NCBI GenBank assembly: GCA_015231295.1
Contig: JADGBU010000005.1
Coordinates: 1-40,035, forward strand
From: Magnetococcales bacterium
GTDB lineage: Bacteria > Pseudomonadota > Magnetococcia > Magnetococcales > Magnetaquicoccaceae
Direction: 5' to 3'
Length of the DNA stretch: 40,035 nucleotides
The position numbers were made by a program, and so were the translations under genes. The notes beneath the pieces are model-generated. The model saw only the letters and a list, made by a program, of their open reading frames with translations, was not told the origin of the DNA and searched no databases. Numbering within the stretch: the first letter of the stretch is position 1; the number at the start of each line of letters is the position of its first letter. Positions 1 to 9,878 of this stretch are shown here, piece after piece.

Positions 1-295
1 ACAGATGGGCCATGGCGCGGGTGACGGGATGATCCGCCTGACCGTTGCGCGCCATTTCGAGGCGTCGCGACCAGTCGTCGATCAATTGCAGCTTGAGATC
101 GTCATCTCCGTTGCCTTGCAAGGTGACATCCCGCATCACCCACACGAAGGCGCACAACACAAACCAGTAGGCCTTGAACCGCCGGGGAAGAAAGCGGGTA
201 TCCAGGGGCATGGGGCCGCCGTGCATCAACACCTTTTCGCGACAATAGGCGAAATCGCTGGACAACGGGGCGGGAATGGAAGGAAGACGTTTCAT
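1..295 (-). CDS. Squalene/phytoene synthase-like protein, N-terminal fragment (continues off the left edge)
   Basis: Reverse translation from ATG at 295: [23 protein letters not shown]...[23 protein letters not shown]...[30 protein letters not shown]; resembles the AYCR/LLP.R/ALYAF/L.DW..RL pattern of the family. Truncated. Confidence 0.6.
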   Translation of the reverse strand, partial: MKRLPSIPAPLSSDFAYCREKVLMHGGPMPLDTRFLPRRFKAYWFVLCAFVWVMRDVTLQGNGDDDLKLQLIDDWSRRLEMARNGQADHPVTRAMAHL

Positions 296-323
296 GGGCG
301 ATTACTGTAACCAGGAATGTCGC

Positions 324-1313
324 TCAAGGGAAGTCTTCACGCCAAGATTCCAACGACTCCCGCAACACGGCGAACACGCCGCTGGCCCCGAAGTGAAACA
401 TCAACCACTCCACCGGCAGCTCCGGCCAGCGCGCCATGAGAATTTCCTCCACATCATCGCCGGTTTCGCAGACCAGCAATCCTCCCGGCGTCAAATGATC
501 GGGGGCCTGACGCAGAATCGGACCGAGCAGATCCAGGCCATCCTCTCCGGCCACCAGGGCCATGGCCGGTTCGCGATGATACTCGGCGGGCAACCGTTCG
601 AAATCGGCCTTGGGCACATAGGGCGGATTGCTGACGATCAGATCGTAGCGTTCCCCCGCCAGGGCCGAAAAGAGATCCGAGCGGATCAGACGCAACCGTT
701 GCTCCAATCCGAACCGTTCCCGGTTGAGTCGGGCCACCTCCAAGGCTCCCGGCGACAGATCCACCGCATCGACCTGAGCCCGGGGAAAGGCCAACGCCAG
801 CGCGATCGCCAGACAACCGCTGCCGGTGCCCAGATCGAGAATGCGTCGCACCCGTCCCGTTGCCAGCCACGGCGTGAAGCCGCGCGGATCGTCGAGCATG
901 TTTTCGATCCGGGAGCGGGGAATCAGCACCCGCTCATCCACCACAAACCGATGCCCGGCGAAAAAGGCCTCGCCGGTGACATAGGCGGCGGGTTTGCGCT
1001 GTCCGATGCGGGCCTCCAGCAGGGCGCGCACCCGTTCGGCGGCATCCGGCGGCGGGGGCGGACGACGCCCCGGCGGAGTTTCCGGCGGAATGGAGAAGGC
1101 GTGCAACACCAGATATTCGGCTTCTGGGTATGGTTCTTGCATTCCACTGGCAAAGCACAAGTCGGCGTCTGTCAGTTGACGCGCCACGATCCGGATCCAA
1201 TCCGCCACCTGACGCGGGGCGGTTTCCGGACCGGAACGCGCCACCGCAGGACGTCTTCCGGAGCGCAGAGGATGTGTGGTTTTTTTGTCGGCGTCAGAGG
1301 AGCGAATCTTCAT
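324..1313 (-). CDS. prmB: Protein-(glutamine-N5) methyltransferase, PrmB/HemK family
   Basis: C-terminal part of the 324..2690 minus ORF from internal ATG at 1313; [19 protein letters not shown] motif and IVSNPPYVP catalytic motif. Confidence 0.88.
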   Translation of the reverse strand: MKIRSSDADKKTTHPLRSGRRPAVARSGPETAPRQVADWIRIVARQLTDADLCFASGMQEPYPEAEYLVLHAFSIPPETPPGRRPPPPPDAAERVRALLEARIGQRKPAAYVTGEAFFAGHRFVVDERVLIPRSRIENMLDDPRGFTPWLATGRVRRILDLGTGSGCLAIALALAFPRAQVDAVDLSPGALEVARLNRERFGLEQRLRLIRSDLFSALAGERYDLIVSNPPYVPKADFERLPAEYHREPAMALVAGEDGLDLLGPILRQAPDHLTPGGLLVCETGDDVEEILMARWPELPVEWLMFHFGASGVFAVLRESLESWREDFP

Positions 1314-1514
1314 GGCAAGGATAAAAAAATTGGCGGTTGTCGGTTGCCACGGCTTGGCACCCGAAAAAATTTGACGTACTCTTTCGTTGGATTTTTGACA
1401 CATCCTTTGCCAATGGTCGGTCCCAACGGGTGCCTGTGGCCGACCGGAACCCAAGGATCGCTCTGGTTTTTGACTCCGACCCATGGTAACCAAAAAGGCC
1501 AAGTTGACGACATC

Positions 1515-2684
1515 ATGTACGGAATCATAGGAAAATCCCAGTGTATGCAGAAACTGTTCAAGATGATCGAACGGGTCGCCTCGACCAATTCCACCATCTT
1601 GATACAGGGAGAAAGTGGCACCGGCAAGGAGTTGATCGCCAAAGCCGTACACCACCTTTCCCCCAGAAAGGATCAGCCCCTGATTCCGGTCAACTGCGGA
1701 GCCATTCCGGAGGATCTGCTGGAGTCTGAACTCTTCGGACATGTGCGCGGCGCCTTCACCGGCGCGGCCAACACCCGGGTGGGCCGTTTCGAACTGGCCA
1801 ACGGGGGCACCCTGTTTCTCGACGAAATCGGCGACATGAGCCCCAAGCTCCAGGTCAAAATGCTGCGGGTGCTGCAAGAGAAGATCGTCGAACCGGTGGG
1901 CGCGGTGAAACCGGTCAAGGTGGATGTGCGGGTGATCGCCGCCACCCACAAGGATCTCGAAAAAGAGGTCGCCGAAAAACGGTTCCGGGAAGATCTCTTC
2001 TACCGCCTCAACGTGGTGCCGATCCATGTCCCCCCCCTGCGGGAACGGGAAGGGGATATCCTGTTGCTGATCAACTATTTCCTGGAACGGGCCTACAAAA
2101 TCCAGGAACGCCCCCGCGTCAACGTGGAACGAGAAATCCAGGAGATTTTCCAAAGCTACTCCTGGCCGGGCAATGTCCGGGAGTTGGAAAATCTCATCGA
2201 ACGGTTGACCATTCTCTCCGAGGGGACCGTCCTGTTCGAGGATCTGCCCCCGAAAATTCGCAATCATGTGCCCGTGCCGGCGGTCCGCCCCCCGGAAATG
2301 CGGGAACAGCCGCCATCCTCCGCAGAAGCCGACCGGAGCCCGCCCCCCGCCTCCCCGCACGATGCCGATCCGGAAATCGATGGCGATCGGGATGGAGAAG
2401 GCGACGTGGACAGCGAGAGCGGTCCGGGACTGGAGGCGGTCAACCGCATGATCGCCGCATCGACCCAGGATCTCAACCAGAAAATTCTCCAGGGACTCGA
2501 CTTCAATGGTGCCGTGGCCTCGTTCGAGAATCAACTGATTCTCTCCGCCCTCGACAGCACCGGCTGGAACAAAAACAAGGCGGCACGCCTGCTGAATCTC
2601 AATCGCACCACGCTGGTGGAAAAAATCAAGAAAAAAGGACTGGAACGGCTGGAACGGGTCGAAACGGATGGAGGCCTGACGTGA
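1515..2684 (+). CDS. Sigma54-dependent transcriptional activator without a receiver domain (AAA+ plus C-terminal HTH)
   Basis: ATG at 1515 (upstream ORF extension is antisense to prmB). GESGTGKE Walker [19 protein letters not shown] Walker [41 protein letters not shown]. Confidence 0.92.
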   Translation: MYGIIGKSQCMQKLFKMIERVASTNSTILIQGESGTGKELIAKAVHHLSPRKDQPLIPVNCGAIPEDLLESELFGHVRGAFTGAANTRVGRFELANGGTLFLDEIGDMSPKLQVKMLRVLQEKIVEPVGAVKPVKVDVRVIAATHKDLEKEVAEKRFREDLFYRLNVVPIHVPPLREREGDILLLINYFLERAYKIQERPRVNVEREIQEIFQSYSWPGNVRELENLIERLTILSEGTVLFEDLPPKIRNHVPVPAVRPPEMREQPPSSAEADRSPPPASPHDADPEIDGDRDGEGDVDSESGPGLEAVNRMIAASTQDLNQKILQGLDFNGAVASFENQLILSALDSTGWNKNKAARLLNLNRTTLVEKIKKKGLERLERVETDGGLT

Positions 2685-5600
2685 CCACACGGAGCCATTG
2701 GAAATCTGAAATCCCGACGATCGCCGGGTGGTGGCTGGGCGTTTTCTGCGCGCTGGCCCTGTTCTGCGCCCCCCAGGAGGCCCACGCCTTCTTCACCGCC
2801 CTGAAATATCAAACCGAGGATCAGGGGAAACGGGAGATTCTCTCCTTCATGATTCCCCCCGGTGCTCCGCGCCCCTCGATCCGCATGGTGGACGCGACCA
2901 CCATGCGAATCATCGTGCCCGGCGTCCTGGCCCTGCCGTCGAATGAGTTGAAGATCAAGGATTCCAAGTGGATCAAGGATCTGAAAATGACCGATGTGCC
3001 CCGGGGCGAGGAGATGGGACTGCAATTGACCTTGAGTCTCAAGGATGGCAACGTCAATTTCCGCGATTCGGTGGGCGAACAGGATCCGGTGGAAGGCTCC
3101 CTCTATCGGCTGGAGTTCGATCCCCCGGTGCTCCCTTCGGGCAGCGGGCAGGGTCAACTGCTGGAAGGCCGGGTGCTCGCCGGTCGGGATGGCACCCTGG
3201 TGCTGATCTCCCATACCGGCAACGGCCAAACCCAACCCTTCCTCGATCTGGGCTCCCATGTGGCCCGCCTCGAATGGCAGGGCGCGGTCCTGGGCCCGAC
3301 CTGGCGCACCATCGCCCCCGCCGGATTGGCGGAAAAGATCAATGTCTACGAATTCAAAGGCAAGGTGGAAGTGGAGATCAATCTTCACGACTCGACCAGC
3401 CAGGTCAATTTTCTCCACGATCCGGTGGCCGGACTCTACATCGCCTCCATCCGCGCCAAGGATGGCATTGGCCGTCAGGAAGAGGCGGAACAACTGCTGA
3501 AACAACGCCGCAAAACCGTCACCGAAAAACGGGCCATCCCTTTGCGCCGCATCGGCAATCCCGGCTACGAACACCAACCCGACAACAAAACCCGCATCAA
3601 CGAACAGGAGATCGACGAACTCTACTTCCTCGACCAGGCCAAGGCCGCCGAACGGGATCACCAGTACGCCAGAGCCCGAGGCTATATCGATCGCCTGCTG
3701 GAACTCTTCCCCGACACCAAAAACCGCGAGTTCCTCGACTTCTACAAATATGATCTGGCCCGCCAGATGGATTGGAAATCGGGCTGGCTGCTGACCGAAT
3801 TGAGCACCCTGATCGCCCGCTATCCCAACGTGGCCGAATATCCCGAACTGCGCCTGAATCAACTGGCCCTGCTCAACCGCTCGGGACAGTTCCAGGAGGC
3901 CTCCGCCATTCTCAACGATCCCAACCTGCCCAAGGAGAACTATCTGACCTGGCTGGAGCGGGGTCGCACCGCCATGGGACTGATCCAATCCCGCATCGCC
4001 CCGGAAGAGAATCTCAAGGCGGGCGAGGCCTACCTGAAAAAAGTGCTGGAACAGAGCCGGGATACCGGACCGGCTGCCGCCGAAGCCCATTTTCTGCTCT
4101 CCCGGATCGCCAAGGCTTCCGGGGATCACGAAGGCGCGATCCGCATTCTCGACGCCATGTCTCCGGAACAGGTGGCCCACATCGCCAATCAGCCGGAACG
4201 ACTGATGGAGATCGCCGATATCTATTACAAATTCCGCCGCTATCCGGATGCGGTGCGCTACTACGCCCAGGTGCTGAGTCACTATCCGACCCATCCCACC
4301 ATCACCCCCTGGGCGCTGTTGCGCGCCGCCGAGTCCCACCGGCAACTGGGACACGTCACCGACGCCACCCGCCTGTTCGAACGGCTGAAAAAGGATCACG
4401 CCGACTCCGACGCCACGGTCTGGGGACGCATCTTCCAGTTGCAACTGGAAAAGGATCGGGACATTCACGATCGTCTCGAAGAGTTGGAAAAAATTCTGGA
4501 AGCCCTCAATCTGCCCAAAGAGCAGGCCGATGCCTTCATGGGTCGGGTGCGTCAACTGCTGGTGGAGACCAACCGCCATTGGGATGTCAAGAAGACCCTC
4601 GATCAACTGGCGGCCCTCAAGAAGGATTACCCCAAAATCGCCCCCGAAGTGTGGGAACGGGTGCCGGTGCTCCAGAGCAAGATGGAGCAGAATTTCAAGG
4701 ATCGACTCACCCGGCTCGACACGTTGATCCAGGAGATCGCCCTGCCCGAAGCCCTGGCCGAGGCCTACATGACCAAAGCCGAAATGCTCGGCGAGGCGGG
4801 ACGCCACAAAGAGGTGCTCGAAACCCTGAATCAACTCATGACCATCAGCTCCCGTGGCGACATGGTGGCGCGGGCCCGGGAGATCAAACGGCTCTATCTG
4901 CTGGAGGGGATGAGCCGCGCCCTGGACAATGGCCGTCCCGAGTATGCCGCCATTCTCGCGGAGATTCATGGCGAGGATTGGCGCGAGGATCCCGCATTCA
5001 TTCCGGCGAAGATTCATCTCGCCGAAGCCCTGATGCGAATGGGTCTGCACGACGAAGCCCTGAAACTGCTCGACGGCATCCAGAGCAACTCCGCCAACGC
5101 CCTGACCCAACTGGCCAACGGCCTCTCCCGGGAGAGCATCCTCGACCTGCACGAGCCGAAGGGCGGCGTCAAGAGTCCGGGCAAAGGCCAGGAGAACCCC
5201 TCGACGCGAGACGCGGCCCGAGTCCGTCTGGACGAGGCCGCCCGACTGGCCCGCAAAAAGGATTGGGAAGGGGTGATGGTGCTGCTCGAAGGGGTGCCGG
5301 ATGGCATGCTCAATCCCGGCGATCGGGTCGAGCGGTGGCGGATTCTCGCCAAGGCCGAAGCCGGTCTGGAACGGTTTCCCCAGGCGGTGCAACACATGGA
5401 GGATCTGTTGTTCGGTCGTCCCATGGGGGATGGCATGGATTATTACTGGTATGCCAGCATCCTTCACCAGTGGAAGGGAGATGACAAGGCCCTGCCCGCC
5501 TTCAAGCGGGTGGCCGCCGAGGCCCAGAACAAGGAGATCCAGGCGTTGGCCCGCATTCGGGTCGGCGACATTCTGCAACGCAAGGGGGATTTCAAGGGAG

Positions 5601-5710
5601 CCAAGGAGCAGTTTTCGGGCGTGCAGAAGCTGGCCCCCGACTCCCCCTGGTCCAAGATCTCCTCGGAAAATGCCTCGCAACTGGGCATGGCCCTGGATGT
5701 CAACCCATGA
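2681..5710 (+). CDS. Secreted/periplasmic TPR-repeat protein with N-terminal beta-rich AMIN-like region
   Basis: 1009 aa; GTG start overlapping the previous stop by 4 nt; signal-like [20 protein letters not shown]; many TPR-like helical repeats. Confidence 0.8.
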   Translation: MTTRSHWKSEIPTIAGWWLGVFCALALFCAPQEAHAFFTALKYQTEDQGKREILSFMIPPGAPRPSIRMVDATTMRIIVPGVLALPSNELKIKDSKWIKDLKMTDVPRGEEMGLQLTLSLKDGNVNFRDSVGEQDPVEGSLYRLEFDPPVLPSGSGQGQLLEGRVLAGRDGTLVLISHTGNGQTQPFLDLGSHVARLEWQGAVLGPTWRTIAPAGLAEKINVYEFKGKVEVEINLHDSTSQVNFLHDPVAGLYIASIRAKDGIGRQEEAEQLLKQRRKTVTEKRAIPLRRIGNPGYEHQPDNKTRINEQEIDELYFLDQAKAAERDHQYARARGYIDRLLELFPDTKNREFLDFYKYDLARQMDWKSGWLLTELSTLIARYPNVAEYPELRLNQLALLNRSGQFQEASAILNDPNLPKENYLTWLERGRTAMGLIQSRIAPEENLKAGEAYLKKVLEQSRDTGPAAAEAHFLLSRIAKASGDHEGAIRILDAMSPEQVAHIANQPERLMEIADIYYKFRRYPDAVRYYAQVLSHYPTHPTITPWALLRAAESHRQLGHVTDATRLFERLKKDHADSDATVWGRIFQLQLEKDRDIHDRLEELEKILEALNLPKEQADAFMGRVRQLLVETNRHWDVKKTLDQLAALKKDYPKIAPEVWERVPVLQSKMEQNFKDRLTRLDTLIQEIALPEALAEAYMTKAEMLGEAGRHKEVLETLNQLMTISSRGDMVARAREIKRLYLLEGMSRALDNGRPEYAAILAEIHGEDWREDPAFIPAKIHLAEALMRMGLHDEALKLLDGIQSNSANALTQLANGLSRESILDLHEPKGGVKSPGKGQENPSTRDAARVRLDEAARLARKKDWEGVMVLLEGVPDGMLNPGDRVERWRILAKAEAGLERFPQAVQHMEDLLFGRPMGDGMDYYWYASILHQWKGDDKALPAFKRVAAEAQNKEIQALARIRVGDILQRKGDFKGAKEQFSGVQKLAPDSPWSKISSENASQLGMALDVNP

Positions 5711-7140
5711 CCCAACTCCGTCGCGAAATCCTGTTGATCGGGGGGCGCAATGGGCCGGAACTGACCCATTTCATCGCCCAGTTGAGCGCCGCCGGTCTGG
5801 ATGCCACCCGCATCCCCCATGTGGCCGAGGCCAAGGAGCAGTTGGCCCGTTCCCGTTTCAGCCTGGTGGTGGTGGCCATGGAGAGCGGCATCGACTCCCT
5901 GGAACCGATCCGGGAGTTGACCTTTCTGTTTCGGGGCTTGCCGGTGCTGGCCGCCGCCATCAAGGGGAGTGTCACCGAGGCGCGGGAGGTGATCACCGCC
6001 GGTGCGGCGGATTATCTGCTGCTGCCGGTGGACGACGACAAAGTGACCTCGCTGGTCCAGCACTTCGCGGATCAATATTTCGACCCGGAACTGGGACGGG
6101 GCCGACGCCTCATCACCGCCGACGCCGGCATGCGTCATCTGCTGCAACAGGTGCGCCGGGTGGCGCGCACCATGGCCACGGTGCTGATTCAGGGCGAGAG
6201 CGGAACGGGCAAGGAGTTGATCGCCCGCTTCGTGCATCAAGTCTCGGATCGGCATCAGGGACCGTTCATCGCCATCAACTGCGCGGCCCTGCCGGAAAAT
6301 CTGTTGGAATCCGAACTGTTCGGACATGCCAAAGGGGCCTTCACCGGTGCCCTGGCCGATCGCAAGGGCAAATTCCAGCAGGCCAACGGCGGCGCGATCT
6401 TTCTCGACGAAATTTCCGAGATGTCTCTCAATCTGCAAGCCAAGCTGTTGCGGGTATTGCAGGAGCGGGAAGTGGATCCGGTCGGTGGACGCAGTGCCAT
6501 CCCCCTCGACGTGCGGGTGATCGCCTCCACCAATCGGGATCTCAAGGCCTGGGCGCAATCGGGCAGGTTTCGGGAGGATCTCTATTACCGGTTGAACGTC
6601 TTTCCGGTACGGCTGCCGCCGCTGCGTCAGCGACCCAACGACATTCCCCTGTTGGCCGAACACTTCCGCAAGCGGTTCGTGGAAGAGTTGGGACGCAATG
6701 CGATTCCCTTTTCCAGCGAGGCCATGGCCACGCTGAATCGTTACGGCTGGCCGGGCAATGTCCGGGAGCTGGAAAATGTGATCCATCGCGCGTTGCTGGT
6801 GGCGGACGGCGAACAGATCTCCACCCTGGATTTGATGATCGACGCCCCCCCGCCCCCTCCGGGTGCGATGCGGGAGGACGTGTACGCGCACGACGCCGAC
6901 GATGACGACGAAGAGATGGAAGAGGGCATGAGCGGTGGTCCCATCGATCTGCCGCGTCCGGAACTGGAAAACAGCGATCAGATTCGTTTGCCCGTGGGCA
7001 CGACGGTGCGCCAGATGGAAGAGTTTCTGATTCACCGCACGCTGGATGAGGTCAAGGGAAACCGGACACGGGCCGCCGAGCTGTTGGGCATTTCCATTCG
7101 CACTCTGCGCAACAAGTTGAATGAGTATGCGGCCCGCTGA
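5707..7140 (+). CDS. Sigma54-dependent response regulator (FlbD/FlrC-like) with degenerate receiver
   Basis: [44 protein letters not shown]-terminal HTH NRTRAAELLGISIRTLRNKLNEY; ATGA overlap with upstream gene. Confidence 0.9.
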   Translation: MTQLRREILLIGGRNGPELTHFIAQLSAAGLDATRIPHVAEAKEQLARSRFSLVVVAMESGIDSLEPIRELTFLFRGLPVLAAAIKGSVTEAREVITAGAADYLLLPVDDDKVTSLVQHFADQYFDPELGRGRRLITADAGMRHLLQQVRRVARTMATVLIQGESGTGKELIARFVHQVSDRHQGPFIAINCAALPENLLESELFGHAKGAFTGALADRKGKFQQANGGAIFLDEISEMSLNLQAKLLRVLQEREVDPVGGRSAIPLDVRVIASTNRDLKAWAQSGRFREDLYYRLNVFPVRLPPLRQRPNDIPLLAEHFRKRFVEELGRNAIPFSSEAMATLNRYGWPGNVRELENVIHRALLVADGEQISTLDLMIDAPPPPPGAMREDVYAHDADDDDEEMEEGMSGGPIDLPRPELENSDQIRLPVGTTVRQMEEFLIHRTLDEVKGNRTRAAELLGISIRTLRNKLNEYAAR

Positions 7141-7612
7141 TTTTTTCCCTTTTCCCGGACTCTGGAGGATCGGTCGCTGGCATGCGATGATGCTGGCGGT
7201 ACTGGTGCTGCTGGGGGGGTGCGCGGATCCCATCGAGGATCCGGTATTGGTGGCGTTGACCAATCAGGACACCGTGTGGGAATCCCTGGAACGGGTCGTG
7301 CGTCCCGTCGCCTATTGGACGCGCAAGGTCACGGAGTTGGAAAAAAGCGCGGAAGAGGCGCGCAAGGCTTTTCAGGGGCATCACGAGGCCTATCGCAACG
7401 GTTTGTTGACGCGACGCGAAGCGGTGCTCAAGGCGGTGCAGGAGGCCAGAGGCCGTCAGGAGAAGAGTGACGAGGCCCGTCAGGAGGCGATTCAGCACCA
7501 TCGGAGCGTGTTGGCCCACGCCCGGGATGAGGCCAGAAACTCGGGACGCAATCTGCGGATTCGGTTGGCTTTGCTGCGCAAGGCGCAAGAGCAGCTCGAC
7601 CGGTCCCGATGA
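7121..7612 (+). CDS. Small lipoprotein with charged coiled-coil-like body
   Basis: Signal plus lipobox MMLAVLVLLGGC; overlaps the previous CDS by 20 nt; E/K/R/A-rich helical body. Confidence 0.65.
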   Translation: MSMRPADFFPFPGLWRIGRWHAMMLAVLVLLGGCADPIEDPVLVALTNQDTVWESLERVVRPVAYWTRKVTELEKSAEEARKAFQGHHEAYRNGLLTRREAVLKAVQEARGRQEKSDEARQEAIQHHRSVLAHARDEARNSGRNLRIRLALLRKAQEQLDRSR

Positions 7613-7619
7613 CCTTGGA

Positions 7620-8978
7620 CTACAGATCCAATCCTTTTTTCTTGATCAAACGGACATTGTTGGCCCGATAGGTTTCGTTGCGTCCCGGATAGACCTCGAA
7701 CTCGATATGATCCCCCGGACCCGGGACATGCTCAGGATCGGTCAACTCCGAAACGTGAATGTAAACGCTGTTGCGCTTGCACTTGGCGAATCCATAGCCT
7801 TTTTCCGGAAAATAGACCGTCACCACCGCATGTTCGATGGCCCCGATCACCAGATTTTCCCCCATATCCCCCTGAAGGCTCTGAAGATCGTTCTGCCGGG
7901 TGATCTGCAAGGCGATCAACCCTTCGGACTCCGAGCCCGAACCGGCGGAAAACTCCACCAGATCATCGACCCGCATTCCGGAGTACTGCACCTCCTGGGT
8001 CAGGATGAAAAACCGGATCGGCTTGGCATCGTGATCGCGAATGGCGATGAAGCCACTGCCATCTTCCGCCAGCGACTCGACCCGCCCCTGGAAGCGACTG
8101 CCCAACACCAGCACCGAACAGGCCTGGGGACGCCCCTCCTTGCCCGGCTTGATGACGAACTGAACGTGATCGTTCTCGAACACCGGCACCTGATGAATCA
8201 CGTAGGTCATATGGAAATAAATTTCCTGATACTCGTGATTATCCGAATAATATTGAATAAATCCGAATCCCCGTTCCTTCTTGAAAGCGGAGACCTTGCC
8301 AAAATAGGGCCGTGACTGAATCGGCTCCTCCTCGACCTGAGCGCGATTGATCTCGACGGGGGAAGCGGTGATGTACTCCCCCGGATTGGCCTGCCAGTGG
8401 ATCGCCAACCGCTTGATGGGTGCGGCCACCCCGGTCATGCGGAACGGCGGCATCTCCTGGAGATAATCGACGAAAGGCCGGTTGACCAACTCTCCGGCCC
8501 GGGAACGGAAGGGAAAATCGTGGGCCACGATGGGATCGGGATGATGCAGCAAAATGGCATGTCCCCTGGCCTGCTCGCAAAGCTGCTGGGCCATGTCGCT
8601 GGCGATGCCCAGATAGTCGATCCGTTTGCCATCGTTCCAGTGGAGGGCAAAGACCTCTCCCGTGGCGATGCCGACACCACAGGAGAGACCATATGCGGGA
8701 TATCGACGCCGCTCCAGGAGATGCTCCTGGAGGTCGATGGCCGCCTGAACCGCGTCTCCGGGATGACGAAAGACACACATCACCCCGGAAGCCAGACATT
8801 TGACGAACTTGCCATTGTGCCGATTCGCCTGGAGCAGGACCGCCTGATAGAATCCGGCGTGAAGCTCGGCCCATTCGAGGACCGGGCGACCATCCTTGTA
8901 CTGTTCCGCGTTATGAATTCTGGCACACAGAAAGCTCTTGACGACCGATTCGAGGCCAATATCCCGCGTGTGACTCAT
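7620..8978 (-). CDS. Degenerate class III nucleotide cyclase-like domain fused to cold-shock-like domain repeats
   Basis: N-terminal cyclase fold pattern ([33 protein letters not shown]); C-terminal [84 protein letters not shown] resemble cold-shock OB folds. Confidence 0.75.
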   Translation of the reverse strand: MSHTRDIGLESVVKSFLCARIHNAEQYKDGRPVLEWAELHAGFYQAVLLQANRHNGKFVKCLASGVMCVFRHPGDAVQAAIDLQEHLLERRRYPAYGLSCGVGIATGEVFALHWNDGKRIDYLGIASDMAQQLCEQARGHAILLHHPDPIVAHDFPFRSRAGELVNRPFVDYLQEMPPFRMTGVAAPIKRLAIHWQANPGEYITASPVEINRAQVEEEPIQSRPYFGKVSAFKKERGFGFIQYYSDNHEYQEIYFHMTYVIHQVPVFENDHVQFVIKPGKEGRPQACSVLVLGSRFQGRVESLAEDGSGFIAIRDHDAKPIRFFILTQEVQYSGMRVDDLVEFSAGSGSESEGLIALQITRQNDLQSLQGDMGENLVIGAIEHAVVTVYFPEKGYGFAKCKRNSVYIHVSELTDPEHVPGPGDHIEFEVYPGRNETYRANNVRLIKKKGLDL

Positions 8979-9562
8979 GTGCGACTCGCCTTGAGGATGA
9001 TCACGGGTTCGGTCGGCACATCGCCATGCCCCCGGCTGTTGCCGGTCTTGACGGCGGCGATCTTGTCCACGGTCTCCATGCCCGAGGTGACGCGACCAAA
9101 TACCGCATATCCGAAGTCACGCTTGCCGTGATTCAAAAAGGCATTGTCCGCCAGATTGATGAAAAATTGCGAAGTGGCACTGTCCACCACCTGGGTGCGC
9201 GCCATGGCGATGGTGCCCCGGGTATTGGTCAGTCCATTGTCCGCCTCGTTCTTGATGGGGGCATTGTTGGCCTTTTCCCGCATATCCGGGGTCATGCCGC
9301 CCCCCTGAATCATGAAACCCGGGATCACCCGATGAAAGACGAGTCCGTCATAGAACCCGGCATCCACATAGCTCAGAAAGTTCTTGACAGTGATGGGGGC
9401 TTTGCTCTCGTCGAGTTCGAGAACGATATCGCCGTGATTCGTGGTCAGGGTCACCATGGGGTGGGCTCCGGGTTTGGGTTTGGTGGGAAGATCGGCGGCA
9501 CGGGCCGTGCCGGCCAACACGATTGCAAAAAGCAGAAGAGTGTAAAAAAATCGACGGGTCAT
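8975..9562 (-). CDS. Cyclophilin-type peptidyl-prolyl cis-trans isomerase, exported
   Basis: [48 protein letters not shown]; signal peptide [22 protein letters not shown]; internal ATG at 9562 preferred. Confidence 0.93.
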   Translation of the reverse strand: MTRRFFYTLLLFAIVLAGTARAADLPTKPKPGAHPMVTLTTNHGDIVLELDESKAPITVKNFLSYVDAGFYDGLVFHRVIPGFMIQGGGMTPDMREKANNAPIKNEADNGLTNTRGTIAMARTQVVDSATSQFFINLADNAFLNHGKRDFGYAVFGRVTSGMETVDKIAAVKTGNSRGHGDVPTEPVIILKASRT

Positions 9563-9753
9563 GGTCAATGGATCCTCCCGAATCACGGCACCTGTGGTGA
9601 ACGAAATTTTCTACGGTTAATAAAAACCGCAAATGGCTCCAGACGCAAGGATTCAAACAAACGGGACTCCTTCAATCCGGAAATCACCCCCTGCCCTCCC
9701 CGGACATTCCAAAATCGACCCGCCATTCTTGCCCCGGAGGTGAGCAAGGAACT

Positions 9754-9782
9754 TTGCAAATCACCACAACGGCGTTTATACT
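9754..9782 (+). promoter_or_regulatory. Candidate sigma70-like promoter for the 9879 gene
   Basis: TTGCAA (9754-9759), 17-nt spacer, TATACT (9777-9782). Confidence 0.4.
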
Positions 9783-9878
9783 GAATTCAACAAAGTCGAA
9801 AAAAAACCGAACACAATTACGACCGTTTACGTTAGAACCTGGCTTTCCTCGAAAGTCCACGCGGTCAGGAGCGCGAGG

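Noticed and set aside
1320-1400. Sigma54 -24/-12 promoter upstream of the first activator
   Set aside because: GG...GC-like pair in GGCGGTTGTCGGTTGCC has the wrong spacing (12 rather than 10 nt between GG and GC).
276-1514. N-terminal extension of the first sigma54 activator ORF
   Set aside because: Antisense to prmB; protein homology begins at MYGIIGKSQ (1515).
1314-2690. N-terminal extension of the prmB ORF (788-aa minus ORF)
   Set aside because: Antisense to the sigma54 activator; methyltransferase is complete from ATG at 1313.
3772-5484. 570-aa plus ORF within the TPR gene
   Set aside because: Alternate-frame shadow ORF with biased S/R/G/P composition.
2531-5680. 1049-aa minus-strand ORF antisense to the TPR gene
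   Set aside because: High-GC shadow ORF; Gly/His/Gln-rich with no recognisable motif, opposite a convincing TPR protein.
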